The notes beneath the pieces are model-generated. The model had not been told where the DNA came from, did no database searches, and worked only from the letters and a program-made list of their open reading frames with translations. The position numbers were made by a program, and so were the translations under genes. Shown here piece by piece: positions 9,352 through 17,154 of a stretch of 64,000 bases of DNA; position 1 is the stretch's first letter; each line of letters opens with the position of its first letter. The DNA is from Ectobacillus polymachus (GTDB lineage: Bacteria; Bacillota; Bacilli; Bacillales; Bacillaceae_G): NCBI RefSeq assembly GCF_048159605.1, contig NZ_JBLREB010000002.1, forward strand, positions 434,001-498,000. The letters run 5' to 3'.

Positions 9352-10368
9352 TCAATCTATTTTTAACGTATCCGCGTAATCATAAGATATAATTTCTCGA
9401 TCTTCTGTATAGATCCAGCCATCTTCTTTATGAGAAAAGTCACTTATTGCTACAGAACCATAATCTTTAAAATGGTCATAAACTTGTTGTAATATTTTAA
9501 TCTCTTCATGATTGAATAATGTATCATCAAATGATTGTAGAGATTTAATATTGATTTTTGTGTAATCATTTATAAATTCGTACTCAATATCAATGATCTC
9601 ATTTTTAGCTATGGTTGATAAAAGTAAATCATGATCTTTCGGTACAGGTCCATATGGTAGACGAACATATGGGATTCCGCTTATAGAAAGTAAGTTGCGT
9701 TTATAATTTAGAAAATCAGCATAGAATAGTAACTTCATCAATTTCGTTTTTGGAACGCCGTTTTCAGCAAAAAATAGTACCATGTTAATTAATTTGCTGA
9801 GGCTGAAAGAACTGTAACCCGATTCAATTGTTTTCTCATATAATTTATAGTTAATATGAAGAACGTCATGTAATCCTTTTTCCACTGTTATTTGATCTGT
9901 ATTTACTAGCTTTTCATTAATTTTCGTCTGTTCTTTCTCATTAAATTTATGCTTAGTAAGTTTATAATACTCATCAATTGCTTCTGGATGTTCTTTTAGA
10001 CGTCTCAAAACAGTCATATGGGAGGAGTCAGGAATATACTTTCCTGTTTCATAACGTGCAATTGTCGCCTTACTCCAACCCAGAATACGGGAGAATAAAT
10101 CCATAGACAAACCATATTGGTTACGTATAGATTTTATTTCTTCAAGAGACAATCCGACACGTTCCTCGTACATACTTGTAAGTGTTCTCATTGTTTCTGA
10201 ATCCAAGCCTTCATCATATAACTCTTCACCACAGTCACATAGTAGAACACGTTCATTTATTTCAAAAGATTCACCTTTAAAAGTATAGTTCGATTGGCGT
10301 TCAACTATCTTAGCATTAACATCTTTTTGGCAATTATTGCAATACTTGATTTTTGTTGTCCCTGCCAT
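9352..10368 (-). CDS. MqsA-like zinc finger/HTH/Panacea antitoxin
   Basis: 338 residues in three parts. The N-terminal zinc finger has CNNC near 10 and CDC near 45 (YgiT/MqsA type). An Xre-type HTH follows (YGLSMDLFSRILGWSKATIARYETG, about 85-110). The C-terminal domain (about 190-335) contains the SocA/Panacea (DUF4065) signature: KLMKLLFYAD, then YVRLPYGPVP and HKEDGW. Panacea domains neutralise many unrelated toxins, and MqsA zinc fingers bind MqsR. The start at 10368 has GGAGG 8 nt upstream; an in-frame ATG at 10383 after a G-run is nearly as good. It lies about 60 bp downstream of the toxin gene and probably represses the operon through the HTH. Confidence 0.85.
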   Translation of the reverse strand: MAGTTKIKYCNNCQKDVNAKIVERQSNYTFKGESFEINERVLLCDCGEELYDEGLDSETMRTLTSMYEERVGLSLEEIKSIRNQYGLSMDLFSRILGWSKATIARYETGKYIPDSSHMTVLRRLKEHPEAIDEYYKLTKHKFNEKEQTKINEKLVNTDQITVEKGLHDVLHINYKLYEKTIESGYSSFSLSKLINMVLFFAENGVPKTKLMKLLFYADFLNYKRNLLSISGIPYVRLPYGPVPKDHDLLLSTIAKNEIIDIEYEFINDYTKINIKSLQSFDDTLFNHEEIKILQQVYDHFKDYGSVAISDFSHKEDGWIYTEDREIISYDYADTLKID

Positions 10369-10428
10369 AGTAGTGTCCTCCATTGTTTATTCCCCCCATA
10401 CGTAAAGTTCATTAACCGAAAGGTATTT

Positions 10429-10779
10429 TCACCAATCTTTGTGGAAAGATAAACACACACACCCGCGGTGATCGATTTTTATTTTGATATAAATCAATAT
10501 GCCATTTACTTCTCTTTTGAAAATCCAAATAACTTTGCCGTCTTTTGGCCTATCTACATCTATACAGGGTCCATCGACATAGTCATTTGGAGTTAACTTG
10601 AGTGTCTCTTCCCACACTTGATTGACATTCGTTAAGCCAATCTCAAGAAGAGCTTCTATCCATTTCACCTTCTTACCGGATGGATGGTCGTATGTTCTTT
10701 TGATGAAATCTTTCTTTCCCATAGAGATGAGTTGTTTAGCTTCCCGAAGAAAGGCCTTTTTAGCATTAAAATCCGTCAA
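10429..10779 (-). CDS. MqsR-family-like toxin (putative mRNA interferase)
   Basis: 116 residues. The C-terminal half (DRPKDGKVIWIFKREVNG, then YIKIKIDHRGCVCLSFHKDW) has the strand pattern and the closing xSFH/SFK motif of MqsR, which has a RelE-like fold. The N-terminal half, with REAKQLISMGKKDF and WIEALLEIGLT, also follows the MqsR plan. MqsR cleaves mRNA at GC-containing sites; identity here is inferred from the fold pattern and from the MqsA-like partner. The frame starts at TTG (10779) with GGGG 8 nt upstream; no ATG gives a full-length domain. It is first in the operon, as in mqsRA. Confidence 0.7.
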   Translation of the reverse strand: MTDFNAKKAFLREAKQLISMGKKDFIKRTYDHPSGKKVKWIEALLEIGLTNVNQVWEETLKLTPNDYVDGPCIDVDRPKDGKVIWIFKREVNGILIYIKIKIDHRGCVCLSFHKDW

Positions 10780-10813
10780 AAGAAATTCCCCATTAAGAGC
10801 AAAACATGATCAT

Positions 10814-10913
10814 CCCCGTTACAAGTAGTATATACAAAAATGGTATCAATTGATACCGAAAACAGTTAATTTTACAAAATTTGTATTTTTCCGATACTTT
10901 ATGTAACGAGGGG
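10814..10913 (-). promoter_or_regulatory. operator/promoter region of the TA operon
   Basis: GGTATCAATTGATACC (10842-10857) is a perfect 16-bp palindrome 63-78 bp upstream of the toxin start. On the minus strand a TATACT box follows 11 nt after it, so the palindrome covers the -35 area. A second, outer inverted repeat, CCCCGTTACA (10814-10823) and TGTAACGAGGGG (10902-10913), flanks it. This suits autoregulation by the antitoxin HTH, which is inferred. Confidence 0.55.
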
Positions 10914-10985
10914 AACAACGAAGGACATAATTCGATTATATTGTGTATTCCTTAATATGGAAATGTTTTATATTTAACGATTTGC

Positions 10986-11294
10986 TTACAAAAAATGTTG
11001 TACATACGAATCTGACAAGATTGCATCAATTAAAGAAATGGTTTTGTTTTCAAACACGTAGTTCGTATCTTGTAAAAACGGCTTTTGAGCACCTGCTGCT
11101 ACGCCGTATTGTTTGATTTCGTAGTGACTGGTTTTGGTTGTTCCTTCTTTGATTTGTACGATCAGCTTATACCGAGTGTCATCGTTTGGAATTGAGAAAT
11201 CAATAGAAATGTCGGTATGAGCAATTCCTTCTTTTTCGTAGGTATGCTTTCGCGGCGTTCCAATCCAATCTGGTTTGGTGTCATTGACATGCAT
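10986..11294 (-). CDS. conserved-looking hypothetical protein, about 102 aa
   Basis: A short soluble protein of mostly beta character (HTDISIDFSIPNDDTRYKL, YEIKQYGVAAG) ending in SDSYVQHFL; no signal peptide, membrane helix or known motif. I chose the ATG at 11294 because AAAGGAG lies 10 nt upstream. An upstream in-frame ATG at 11318 directly abuts a TATAAT box and has no binding site, so it is probably not used. Function unknown. It is a single-gene unit between the TA operon and the 3D-domain gene. Confidence 0.6.
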   Translation of the reverse strand: MHVNDTKPDWIGTPRKHTYEKEGIAHTDISIDFSIPNDDTRYKLIVQIKEGTTKTSHYEIKQYGVAAGAQKPFLQDTNYVFENKTISLIDAILSDSYVQHFL

Positions 11295-11331
11295 GGTAAT
11301 AGAACTCCTTTTTTTCATCTATTATATACAA

Positions 11332-11369
11332 AACAAGCAATCCCCCACAAATGAGAAGGATTGCTTGTT
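11332..11369 (-). terminator. intrinsic terminator of the 3D-domain gene
   Basis: AACAAGCAATCC (11332-11343) pairs with GGATTGCTTGTT (11358-11369). On the minus strand the stem is followed by TTTTG. The stem starts 3 bp past the stop codon of the upstream gene. Confidence 0.7.
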
Positions 11370-11371
11370 AT

Positions 11372-12130
11372 TTATTCTAAAATTCGTACGGTTACGGTTT
11401 TACGTCCCCATTGATTGGCCTGGTCTAAGGTAGGAAGTAATACATCAATGCGGTTTCCTTTAATAGCGCCGCCTGTATCACCGGCAATTGCTTCGCCATA
11501 GCCTTCTACCCATACCTTCGTTCCGAGTGGTATGACTTTAGGGTCTACGGCAATCAATTTCATGCCAGGATTTTTTTGTATGTCATAGCCTGCAGCTGTC
11601 AGATCGCTATTTCCTGCTTCACTTGCACAATAAGAAGTTGCGACCACTTGAATTTCTTTTGCAGCGGCTACTTTCGGCTGTTCTTTAAGTTGTTCTTTAT
11701 GCTGTTCTTCTGCAGGAGCCTGCGTTTGCTTCGAGTCAGCTTGCTTGGCCTCTAGATATTGTGTAGGGACATAGGCGGCTTCGCCATTATACTCAATTTT
11801 AGCCCATCCATTTTGGACAGGTGACACGATCTTTACTTGTTGTCCTTGGGTTAGTAGTCCGATAATCGGATAATCAAGTCCAGCACCTGATCTTACATGA
11901 AGAGTAGTTGCTTGAACATATTGTGTTTCATCTTTTGTAAAATCGACTTGCAGCGATTTATTATCTTGTTTTTGTATTTGTAAATCCTGTCCATATAGGG
12001 CATTCCCTAAAATAGGAGCTTGCCCGATAGGCAGGGAATTTGTATTTACCATAGTTGCTGCATCTGCTGGAGCTGAGAAAAAGCTAATTCCTAAGATAGC
12101 TCCCGTTACGATTGTTAGTAGTCTTTTCAT
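11372..12130 (-). CDS. secreted SH3b and 3D-domain cell-wall protein (YocH-like)
   Basis: 252 residues. Signal peptide MKRLLTIVTGAILGISFFSA with a cleavage-like ADA near 24; one bacterial SH3 domain (about 70-125: LHVRSGAG, GWAKIEYNGEAAYVP); a Gln/Lys-rich linker; and a C-terminal 3D domain (about 165-252) with the three conserved aspartates in AVDP, AGDTGG and RIDVLLP. The 3D domain has the MltA-like double-psi barrel of muralytic enzymes such as YocH. It probably acts on peptidoglycan outside the cell. The start has TAGGAGG. A WalR-box-like sequence lies about 100 bp upstream, in keeping with yocH being a WalRK target. Confidence 0.85.
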   Translation of the reverse strand: MKRLLTIVTGAILGISFFSAPADAATMVNTNSLPIGQAPILGNALYGQDLQIQKQDNKSLQVDFTKDETQYVQATTLHVRSGAGLDYPIIGLLTQGQQVKIVSPVQNGWAKIEYNGEAAYVPTQYLEAKQADSKQTQAPAEEQHKEQLKEQPKVAAAKEIQVVATSYCASEAGNSDLTAAGYDIQKNPGMKLIAVDPKVIPLGTKVWVEGYGEAIAGDTGGAIKGNRIDVLLPTLDQANQWGRKTVTVRILE

Positions 12131-12225
12131 TCATTACCTCCTAAAAACGACTTCTTCGGCAATCTTAACAGATAATAAATCTATTTCTTCGAATATCACA
12201 CAACCAAAATGGAACTGTAATATGC

Positions 12226-12242
12226 TGTTAATGGTTTGTAAT
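12226..12242 (+). promoter_or_regulatory. candidate WalR box
   Basis: TGTTAA-N5-TGTAAT matches the WalR consensus TGTWAH-N5-TGTWAH at every defined position. It lies about 95-112 bp upstream of the 3D-domain gene but on the opposite strand, so orientation weakens the call. Confidence 0.4.
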
Positions 12243-12486
12243 CAGTGAAAATATGGTAGAATTGAAGTAGAGGCAGTCGTATCATAGATTCATCACAGTT
12301 TCCACAAAAAGGGAATATGACAGATGATGTATATTTCCTGAGAAATAGTAGGAAATATGTAATAGATCTGTCGATTCGCTATATTTTCGCACTGCATAAG
12401 GTCAGTTTCGCTTTATTTGCAAGAGGAAAAGGAATCAAAAGTTGAAAATATCGTTACAAAATCCGCAATTTTTTATGTCGGATAGG

Positions 12487-12534
12487 TTGCCTTTATTTAG
12501 AAAATATGATATTATCTACTTGTAAGCGATTACA
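12487..12534 (+). promoter_or_regulatory. sigma-A promoter with CcpA cre site
   Basis: TTGCCT (12487-12492), 17 nt, TATTAT (12510-12515). TGTAAGCGATTACA (12521-12534) matches the cre consensus TGWAANCGNTNWCA at every defined position and covers the expected transcription start. That location predicts repression by CcpA on preferred carbon sources. The small ORF at 12580 is the only gene that follows. Confidence 0.65.
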
Positions 12535-12579
12535 AAACAGATAAATCTAGAAGTTAACAAGATACAGAGGGATGCAGCT

Positions 12580-12723
12580 GTGAAAAAGTACGAACGAAAA
12601 TGGAAACAAATTTGTTTGAAGCGTCAGGCTATCTTACTTCGCGAGCATGAAGCAGTAGATTTACAAAAAGCTGAGAAGACGGAAATCGAACGGGGAAAGT
12701 CTTCCGCAGCTCATGCAGGATGA
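12580..12723 (+). CDS. small basic protein, 47 aa, under putative CcpA control
   Basis: GTG start with AGAGGG 8 nt upstream. The product starts MKKYERKWKQICLKRQ and continues as a charged, helix-prone chain with no membrane segment. No family recognised. The case for a real gene is the combination of a consensus-like promoter, a perfect cre site and an intrinsic terminator 80 bp after the stop, all framing only this frame. It could also be a transcript whose RNA is the functional product. Confidence 0.5.
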   Translation: MKKYERKWKQICLKRQAILLREHEAVDLQKAEKTEIERGKSSAAHAG

Positions 12724-12803
12724 TACATAAGCCGTAGATGGTTGGGAGCCATTTCTTATGGATCAAAAACACGTTAAATTAAATGGGGTACATTATATAA
12801 AGA

Positions 12804-12833
12804 AAAGCAGAGATTGGGGAATCTCTGCTTTTT
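12804..12833 (+). terminator. intrinsic terminator after the small ORF
   Basis: AAGCAGAGATT pairs with AATCTCTGCTT around GGGG, followed by TTTTTG on the plus strand. Confidence 0.85.
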
Positions 12834-12863
12834 GTATTTCTAAGGATATATTTAGTACATACA

Positions 12864-12903
12864 AAAAAAAGTCGTCTTACCTAATGGTAAAACGACTTTT
12901 TTG
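12864..12903 (-). terminator. terminator of the SH3/NlpC gene
   Basis: AAGTCGTCTTACC and GGTAAAACGACTT form a stem around TAAT, with A-runs on the left and Ts on the right, so it can work in both directions. It lies just past the stop codon of the minus-strand endopeptidase gene. Confidence 0.85.
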
Positions 12904-12906
12904 ATT

Positions 12907-14772
12907 TTAATACGGCTTTGAATAGCCGAGGAAGTGTTTGCTCCAATAAGAGTTGTTTACTGATGATACGGTTACGCCGTTATCAGCTGCACTTATAAAT
13001 GTACCATTTCCGAGGTAGATACCCATGTGAGAAGCACTACTTGAGCCATTACCTGTTGTACCTTGGAAGTAGACGAAATCGCCTGGCTGCGGATTAGTTG
13101 TTTGCGTTAAGCTGTTCCAATAGCCATTAGCGCTTTGGCGTCCAAAGGAGAAGCCAAATTTATTATACACATGATAAATGAAGCCGCTGCAATCAAATCC
13201 ACCTGGTGTTGTGCCGCCCCATTTATAAGGTGTTCCTTCTAACGATTTTGCATAAGATAGTAAGGCTGACACGTTAGAAGAAGGAGACGCTGGCTTTTGG
13301 TTTTGCGCTGGTGCTTGAGGCTGCGTTTGCGTCTTTGCAGGAGCTTGGCTTTGTGCTGATGCTTGAGATTGCGTCTTCTCCTTTGTAGGAGCCGGTGCAG
13401 AAGCAGTTTCATTTGCTTGTGCTATTGCATCTACTTTTGTATCGGATACAAAGCTTTTTCCAATATAGCCGGTTTGTCCGTTATAGGAAATCTTAAGCCA
13501 ACCGTTATCTTCGCCGGTTACTTTCACCTTGTCGCCGTAGGATACGGAGCCAATTGCATCAAATTGTGTACCTGCGCCGCTTCGTACATTTAATGAGCTA
13601 GTCTTTACGTAATAATCCTGTGCCTTTGCAGCAGGCTGAGCTTGTTCATTACCTGCTGGTTGTTTCACAGCAGACCCTGCTTGTTCATTACCTGCAGGCT
13701 GTGTTTGCACAGTAGGCTGTTCAGCTTTTGCCTGAGGAGCTGGTGTGCTGTCAGCATTCGCTTGCTCAGTTGCCTTTGTGTCTGATTTCGCTTGCACTTG
13801 TGCATCTGCTTTGTTTGTAGACTTAGCCGCTTCTACTTGTGCTTGTGATACATATTTTTTATTAATATAGCCGGTTTGTCCATTAAAGGTAACCTTGAAC
13901 CAACCGTTATCTTCGCCGCTTACTTGTACTTTATCGCCGCGAGTAATCGTATTTAGAATGTCAGATTGGGCACCTGCACCGCTTCGGATGTTAAGGCCAT
14001 CTGCGGTTACATAATAGTCGGTTGTTTTCGGTTCAAATTTCACATATTGAGCACTTACATAGCCTGTTTTGCCGCCTCGGTCAATTTTGTACCAGCCGTT
14101 TTCGATGCCAGTTACTTTTAGGACCTCACCTTGCGTGACACCTCCGATAACCGGATGATAGATAGCTGCCCCTGTACGAATACGTAAGGAGGGAACATCC
14201 ACTATGTAACTACCATTTAGCTCTCCTGTTTGCAAGGATTGCGTCACGGTTTGATCTTGACCGCCGTGCGATACATAGTCCTTGCTGACGTAGGCTGTTT
14301 GGCCTTTATAGGAAATTTTATACCAATTCTGTAACTCCCCAACGACCTGAACTACATCACCTCTAGATAAATCGCCAATGACATCATGGGATGTACTTGG
14401 ACCTGTTCGAACGCGAAGGGAAGATACCGTAACTTTATAATCGTTATCTGGCGCACTGGCACTTTGTGCTAGAAAATCTTTGCTGACATAGGCCGTTTGC
14501 CCGTTATATTGTACTTGATACCAACCTTGCACTTCTCCTAAAACCTTAAGGGCATCTCCTTGCATCACATGACCGAGAATTTCATCACTCGTGCTAGGAC
14601 CCTTTCTGACATGTAAACTGTCTGCTTGAACCGTAAAATCATTTGAGCTTTGAGTGTGCTGTTGGTCTGCTGAGACAGGGGCAGCTTGTACTTCAGGAGC
14701 TGCTTGTGCTACCTCTGCAACTGCTCCCCCCACCACAGACACTGCTGCAATACTGGCGAGAACGCTTTTCAT
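12907..14772 (-). CDS. secreted NlpC/P60 endopeptidase with five SH3b domains
   Basis: 621 residues. Signal peptide (MKSVLASIAAVSVVGG..., cleavage near AQAA), then five bacterial SH3 repeats (about residues 47-105, 112-168, 190-246, 251-308, 386-442), each with an LxVRxGP/LNIRSGAG start and a GWxKxxYNGxTxYV end. Long Gln/Ala/Pro linkers follow. The C-terminal NlpC/P60 domain (about 505-621) has the catalytic Cys in DCSGF (about 527) and His in SHMGIYLG (about 580). It cuts peptide stems of peptidoglycan (gamma-D-Glu-diamino acid bond) outside the cell. The domain plan matches EntFM/CwpFM-type proteins. A TAA codon directly upstream in frame fixes the start near 14772. Confidence 0.9.
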   Translation of the reverse strand: MKSVLASIAAVSVVGGAVAEVAQAAPEVQAAPVSADQQHTQSSNDFTVQADSLHVRKGPSTSDEILGHVMQGDALKVLGEVQGWYQVQYNGQTAYVSKDFLAQSASAPDNDYKVTVSSLRVRTGPSTSHDVIGDLSRGDVVQVVGELQNWYKISYKGQTAYVSKDYVSHGGQDQTVTQSLQTGELNGSYIVDVPSLRIRTGAAIYHPVIGGVTQGEVLKVTGIENGWYKIDRGGKTGYVSAQYVKFEPKTTDYYVTADGLNIRSGAGAQSDILNTITRGDKVQVSGEDNGWFKVTFNGQTGYINKKYVSQAQVEAAKSTNKADAQVQAKSDTKATEQANADSTPAPQAKAEQPTVQTQPAGNEQAGSAVKQPAGNEQAQPAAKAQDYYVKTSSLNVRSGAGTQFDAIGSVSYGDKVKVTGEDNGWLKISYNGQTGYIGKSFVSDTKVDAIAQANETASAPAPTKEKTQSQASAQSQAPAKTQTQPQAPAQNQKPASPSSNVSALLSYAKSLEGTPYKWGGTTPGGFDCSGFIYHVYNKFGFSFGRQSANGYWNSLTQTTNPQPGDFVYFQGTTGNGSSSASHMGIYLGNGTFISAADNGVTVSSVNNSYWSKHFLGYSKPY

Positions 14773-14828
14773 CTTTTATTACAACCTTTCTATATTTTTA
14801 TGAAAATATTGGGTTACACCCATAGAAA

Positions 14829-14857
14829 ATACTAGAATAGCTATCTCTTGTAGTCAA
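14829..14857 (-). promoter_or_regulatory. sigma-A promoter for the SH3/NlpC gene
   Basis: On the minus strand TTGACT (14857-14852), 17 nt, TAGTAT (14834-14829), about 57 bp before the start codon. The remaining 240 bp up to the phosphatase gene are AT-rich and hold nothing else I can name. Confidence 0.5.
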
Positions 14858-15098
14858 TAAACATTAAATAATTGGCATATATAAACAAACACTCATAAAA
14901 CGTGCTTTCCACCATTTGGAACATAAAAATAAAGAAGTTGGATAAACTATTTTACAATAAAAAATACATACCTAAATGCCTGTAGAAATAAGATGAAATG
15001 GGTAGAAATATGTCATATGAAAAAAGTGTTACATGGAAAAAAGCGGAATATTTATACTCGATTATCTGACATTTTATCGTATGAAAGAAGGTTGGAAA

Positions 15099-15875
15099 AT
15101 GAAGAAAATTTTAGTTTTTATCCTGTTCCTAGCCTGCTCGAATCAAGCTATGGCAGCTGAAGCAAATATTGAGAAGGAAAACACGATGTCTGTACTTTGG
15201 TATCAAACATCCGCCGAGGCGAGGGCGCTCTATTATCAAGGCTTTCAGCTCGGCAAGATGAAGCTGCAAGAGGCTCTGCGCAATAAGCCAAAGGAGCAGA
15301 AAAAGCCACTGGCCGTTGTGCTCGATTTAGATGAAACGGTATTCGATGATAGTCCTTTTTTGGCGAAGGCCATTCTTTCAGGCACGAAGTCGTCTCTGCT
15401 TTGGAACGATTGGGTTCGGCAAGCAAAGGCTGCCCCTCTCCCAGGCAGTATTGATTTCTTAACCTATGCAAACGGAAAAGGAGTCGACATTTTCTATGTA
15501 AGCAATCGCAACCAAGCATATCTAGATGCGACGCTTCTCAATTTACAGCGTATCGGTGCACCGCAGGCAACTAAGGAACATGTGCTCCTGCAGACAGGTG
15601 AAAAGGGGAAGGAAGCCCGCCGCCAAAAGATAGCTGCTACTCATACGACTGTGCTCTATTTTGGCGACAACATCAATGATTTTGCTGCATTTGATGGCGA
15701 GTCTGTACAGAAGCGAAACGAGGGAGTCGATCAGAACCGAATGAAATTCGGACAAAATTATATTATCTTTCCCAACCCGATGAATGGTGATTGGGAGCAG
15801 GCCCTTTACAACTATGAGAGGAAAACAGATGAGGAGAAGCAGAAAATACGGCAATCGTATTTACGATCTTATTAA
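15099..15875 (+). CDS. class C acid phosphatase / 5'-nucleotidase, e(P4) family, HAD superfamily
   Basis: 258 residues from the ATG at 15099 (GAAGG 7 nt upstream), which places a hydrophobic export signal at the very N-terminus. The mature part has the HAD motifs: DLDETVFDDS (motif I, nucleophile Asp, about residue 75), YVSNRN (motif II, about 133) and FGDNINDF (motif III/IV, about 187). The e(P4) family hydrolyses phosphomonoesters and nucleotides on the cell surface. A Cys sits at the end of the hydrophobic segment (FLACSN), but the lipobox is weak, so lipoprotein status is uncertain. Followed by a terminator. Confidence 0.85.
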   Translation: MKKILVFILFLACSNQAMAAEANIEKENTMSVLWYQTSAEARALYYQGFQLGKMKLQEALRNKPKEQKKPLAVVLDLDETVFDDSPFLAKAILSGTKSSLLWNDWVRQAKAAPLPGSIDFLTYANGKGVDIFYVSNRNQAYLDATLLNLQRIGAPQATKEHVLLQTGEKGKEARRQKIAATHTTVLYFGDNINDFAAFDGESVQKRNEGVDQNRMKFGQNYIIFPNPMNGDWEQALYNYERKTDEEKQKIRQSYLRSY

Positions 15876-15882
15876 GCTCTCA

Positions 15883-15904
15883 CAGATTGTGTAGAGCTTT
15901 TTTC
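15883..15904 (+). terminator. intrinsic terminator after the phosphatase gene
   Basis: AGCTCTcaca and tgtgTAGAGCT form a short stem followed by a run of six Ts. Confidence 0.7.
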
Positions 15905-15912
15905 TTTTCTGT

Positions 15913-15939
15913 TGTCACAAACGAGGAGGTCAAATCGTT
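15913..15939 (+). promoter_or_regulatory. candidate ECF41 sigma-factor promoter
   Basis: TGTCACA (15913-15919), exactly 16 nt, then CGTT (15936-15939). The described ECF41 promoter is TGTCACA-N16-CGTC, so there is one mismatch in the -10 element. The predicted start would leave a leader of about 20 nt containing the ribosome binding site AAAGGGGG of the oxidoreductase gene. Confidence 0.65.
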
Positions 15940-15963
15940 TTAAGGGTAAAGGGGGAAGAAAAG

Positions 15964-17139
15964 ATGAAACATATTGTGATTTTAGGCGGAGGGTATGCTG
16001 GTATCAATTTACTAAATGGATTAAAAAAAGAATTAGGCCCGTTACTCGGAAAAGAAGTGAAAATTACGTTGGTGGATAAAAACTCGTTTCATTTTCGAAA
16101 GGTTTTGTTGTTTAAAACAATTGTTGAAGATGCCGATTTGAAAGTCCCACTAGAAAGGTATTGTACAGAGGGAATGGAATATGTAAAAGGTGAAGCAATC
16201 GCATGTAATCACGATAAAAAAGAGGTTGCGATAAAAATAGAAACGGAACAAATACAAACGATACCATATGATTATCTCGTTCTCGCTTTAGGGAGTGTGA
16301 TGCGGGAAGTTCCGAGTACGCAAGGCGGGGTAACATTAAGCAATATGAAGGCTGCTTTAGACATCAGACAAAAATTGCTTTCCCTCATTCAAGTAGCGAA
16401 AACAGAGGAGAATAGAGAAGTAAGAAGGAAATTATTACGGATTGCTATTGTTGGTGGAGGGATTACAGGTATTGAGACGTCTTGCGAATTATGTGTTTGG
16501 TTGAAAGAAGAAGTTCAAAAAGCAGGGCTTGATCCAGATGAGGTAGGGGTCATCTTGTTTGACGCAAAAGATTATGTATTACACGGGGCGCCTGTAAAAG
16601 TAAGCGAAAGATTAGCGTACGAACTTGAAAAGCTTGGGATAACGCTTCTATCGAAAACAAGAGTAAAGCAATTTGAAAATGGTCAAATACTTTGTACAGA
16701 TGGAACCACCTATGCAGCGGGAGAGTGCATTTGGACACCAGGGGTTAAAGTGAATCTCCAAGAATTCCATTTTCCGCTATCTCATACGAATCAGATCGTC
16801 GTTACGGATACGTATCGTATAGAAGGGTACTCTCATATTTTTGCAATCGGCGACTGTGCAAGAATTATAGATAAAAAGACGAATCAAGTGGATGGAATGA
16901 CATGCAAAGAAGCGATTCCGCAAGTAGCGCGGTTAAGCAAAATTTTAAAGAATGAGATAAGCGGAATAGCTAATTTTATTACTCATAAAGCTTATCCGGT
17001 TAAATTATATTGTATTAGTCTAGGACCTAACAATGGCTTTGTTTGGGTTCAGAAATGGGGACTCGATTTTATCGTATCAGGAAAGATGGGTGCTCGGATT
17101 CGAGAACGAACATGGGATCAAGCGAGTTTACTAGTTTAA
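15964..17139 (+). CDS. NAD(P)/FAD-dependent oxidoreductase of an ECF41 operon
   Basis: 391 residues. First dinucleotide fold GGGYAGINLL at residue 8 (FAD); second GGGITGIETS near 165 (NAD(P)H); C-terminal FAD-binding SHIFAIGDCARI near 297. It resembles type II NADH dehydrogenases and other two-Rossmann flavoproteins. The acceptor is unknown. The next gene, 15 bp downstream, is an ECF41 sigma factor. Genes for a carboxymuconolactone decarboxylase, oxidoreductase or epimerase (COE) characteristically neighbour this sigma group, which suggests this is its conserved target. The upstream region carries an ECF41-type promoter. Confidence 0.85.
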   Translation: MKHIVILGGGYAGINLLNGLKKELGPLLGKEVKITLVDKNSFHFRKVLLFKTIVEDADLKVPLERYCTEGMEYVKGEAIACNHDKKEVAIKIETEQIQTIPYDYLVLALGSVMREVPSTQGGVTLSNMKAALDIRQKLLSLIQVAKTEENREVRRKLLRIAIVGGGITGIETSCELCVWLKEEVQKAGLDPDEVGVILFDAKDYVLHGAPVKVSERLAYELEKLGITLLSKTRVKQFENGQILCTDGTTYAAGECIWTPGVKVNLQEFHFPLSHTNQIVVTDTYRIEGYSHIFAIGDCARIIDKKTNQVDGMTCKEAIPQVARLSKILKNEISGIANFITHKAYPVKLYCISLGPNNGFVWVQKWGLDFIVSGKMGARIRERTWDQASLLV

Positions 17140-17154
17140 GTGAGGAGTGTTTCT

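Noticed and set aside
12760..12903. Open frame of 47 codons starting ATGGATCAAAAACACG
   Set aside because: It runs through two intrinsic terminators and lacks a ribosome binding site.
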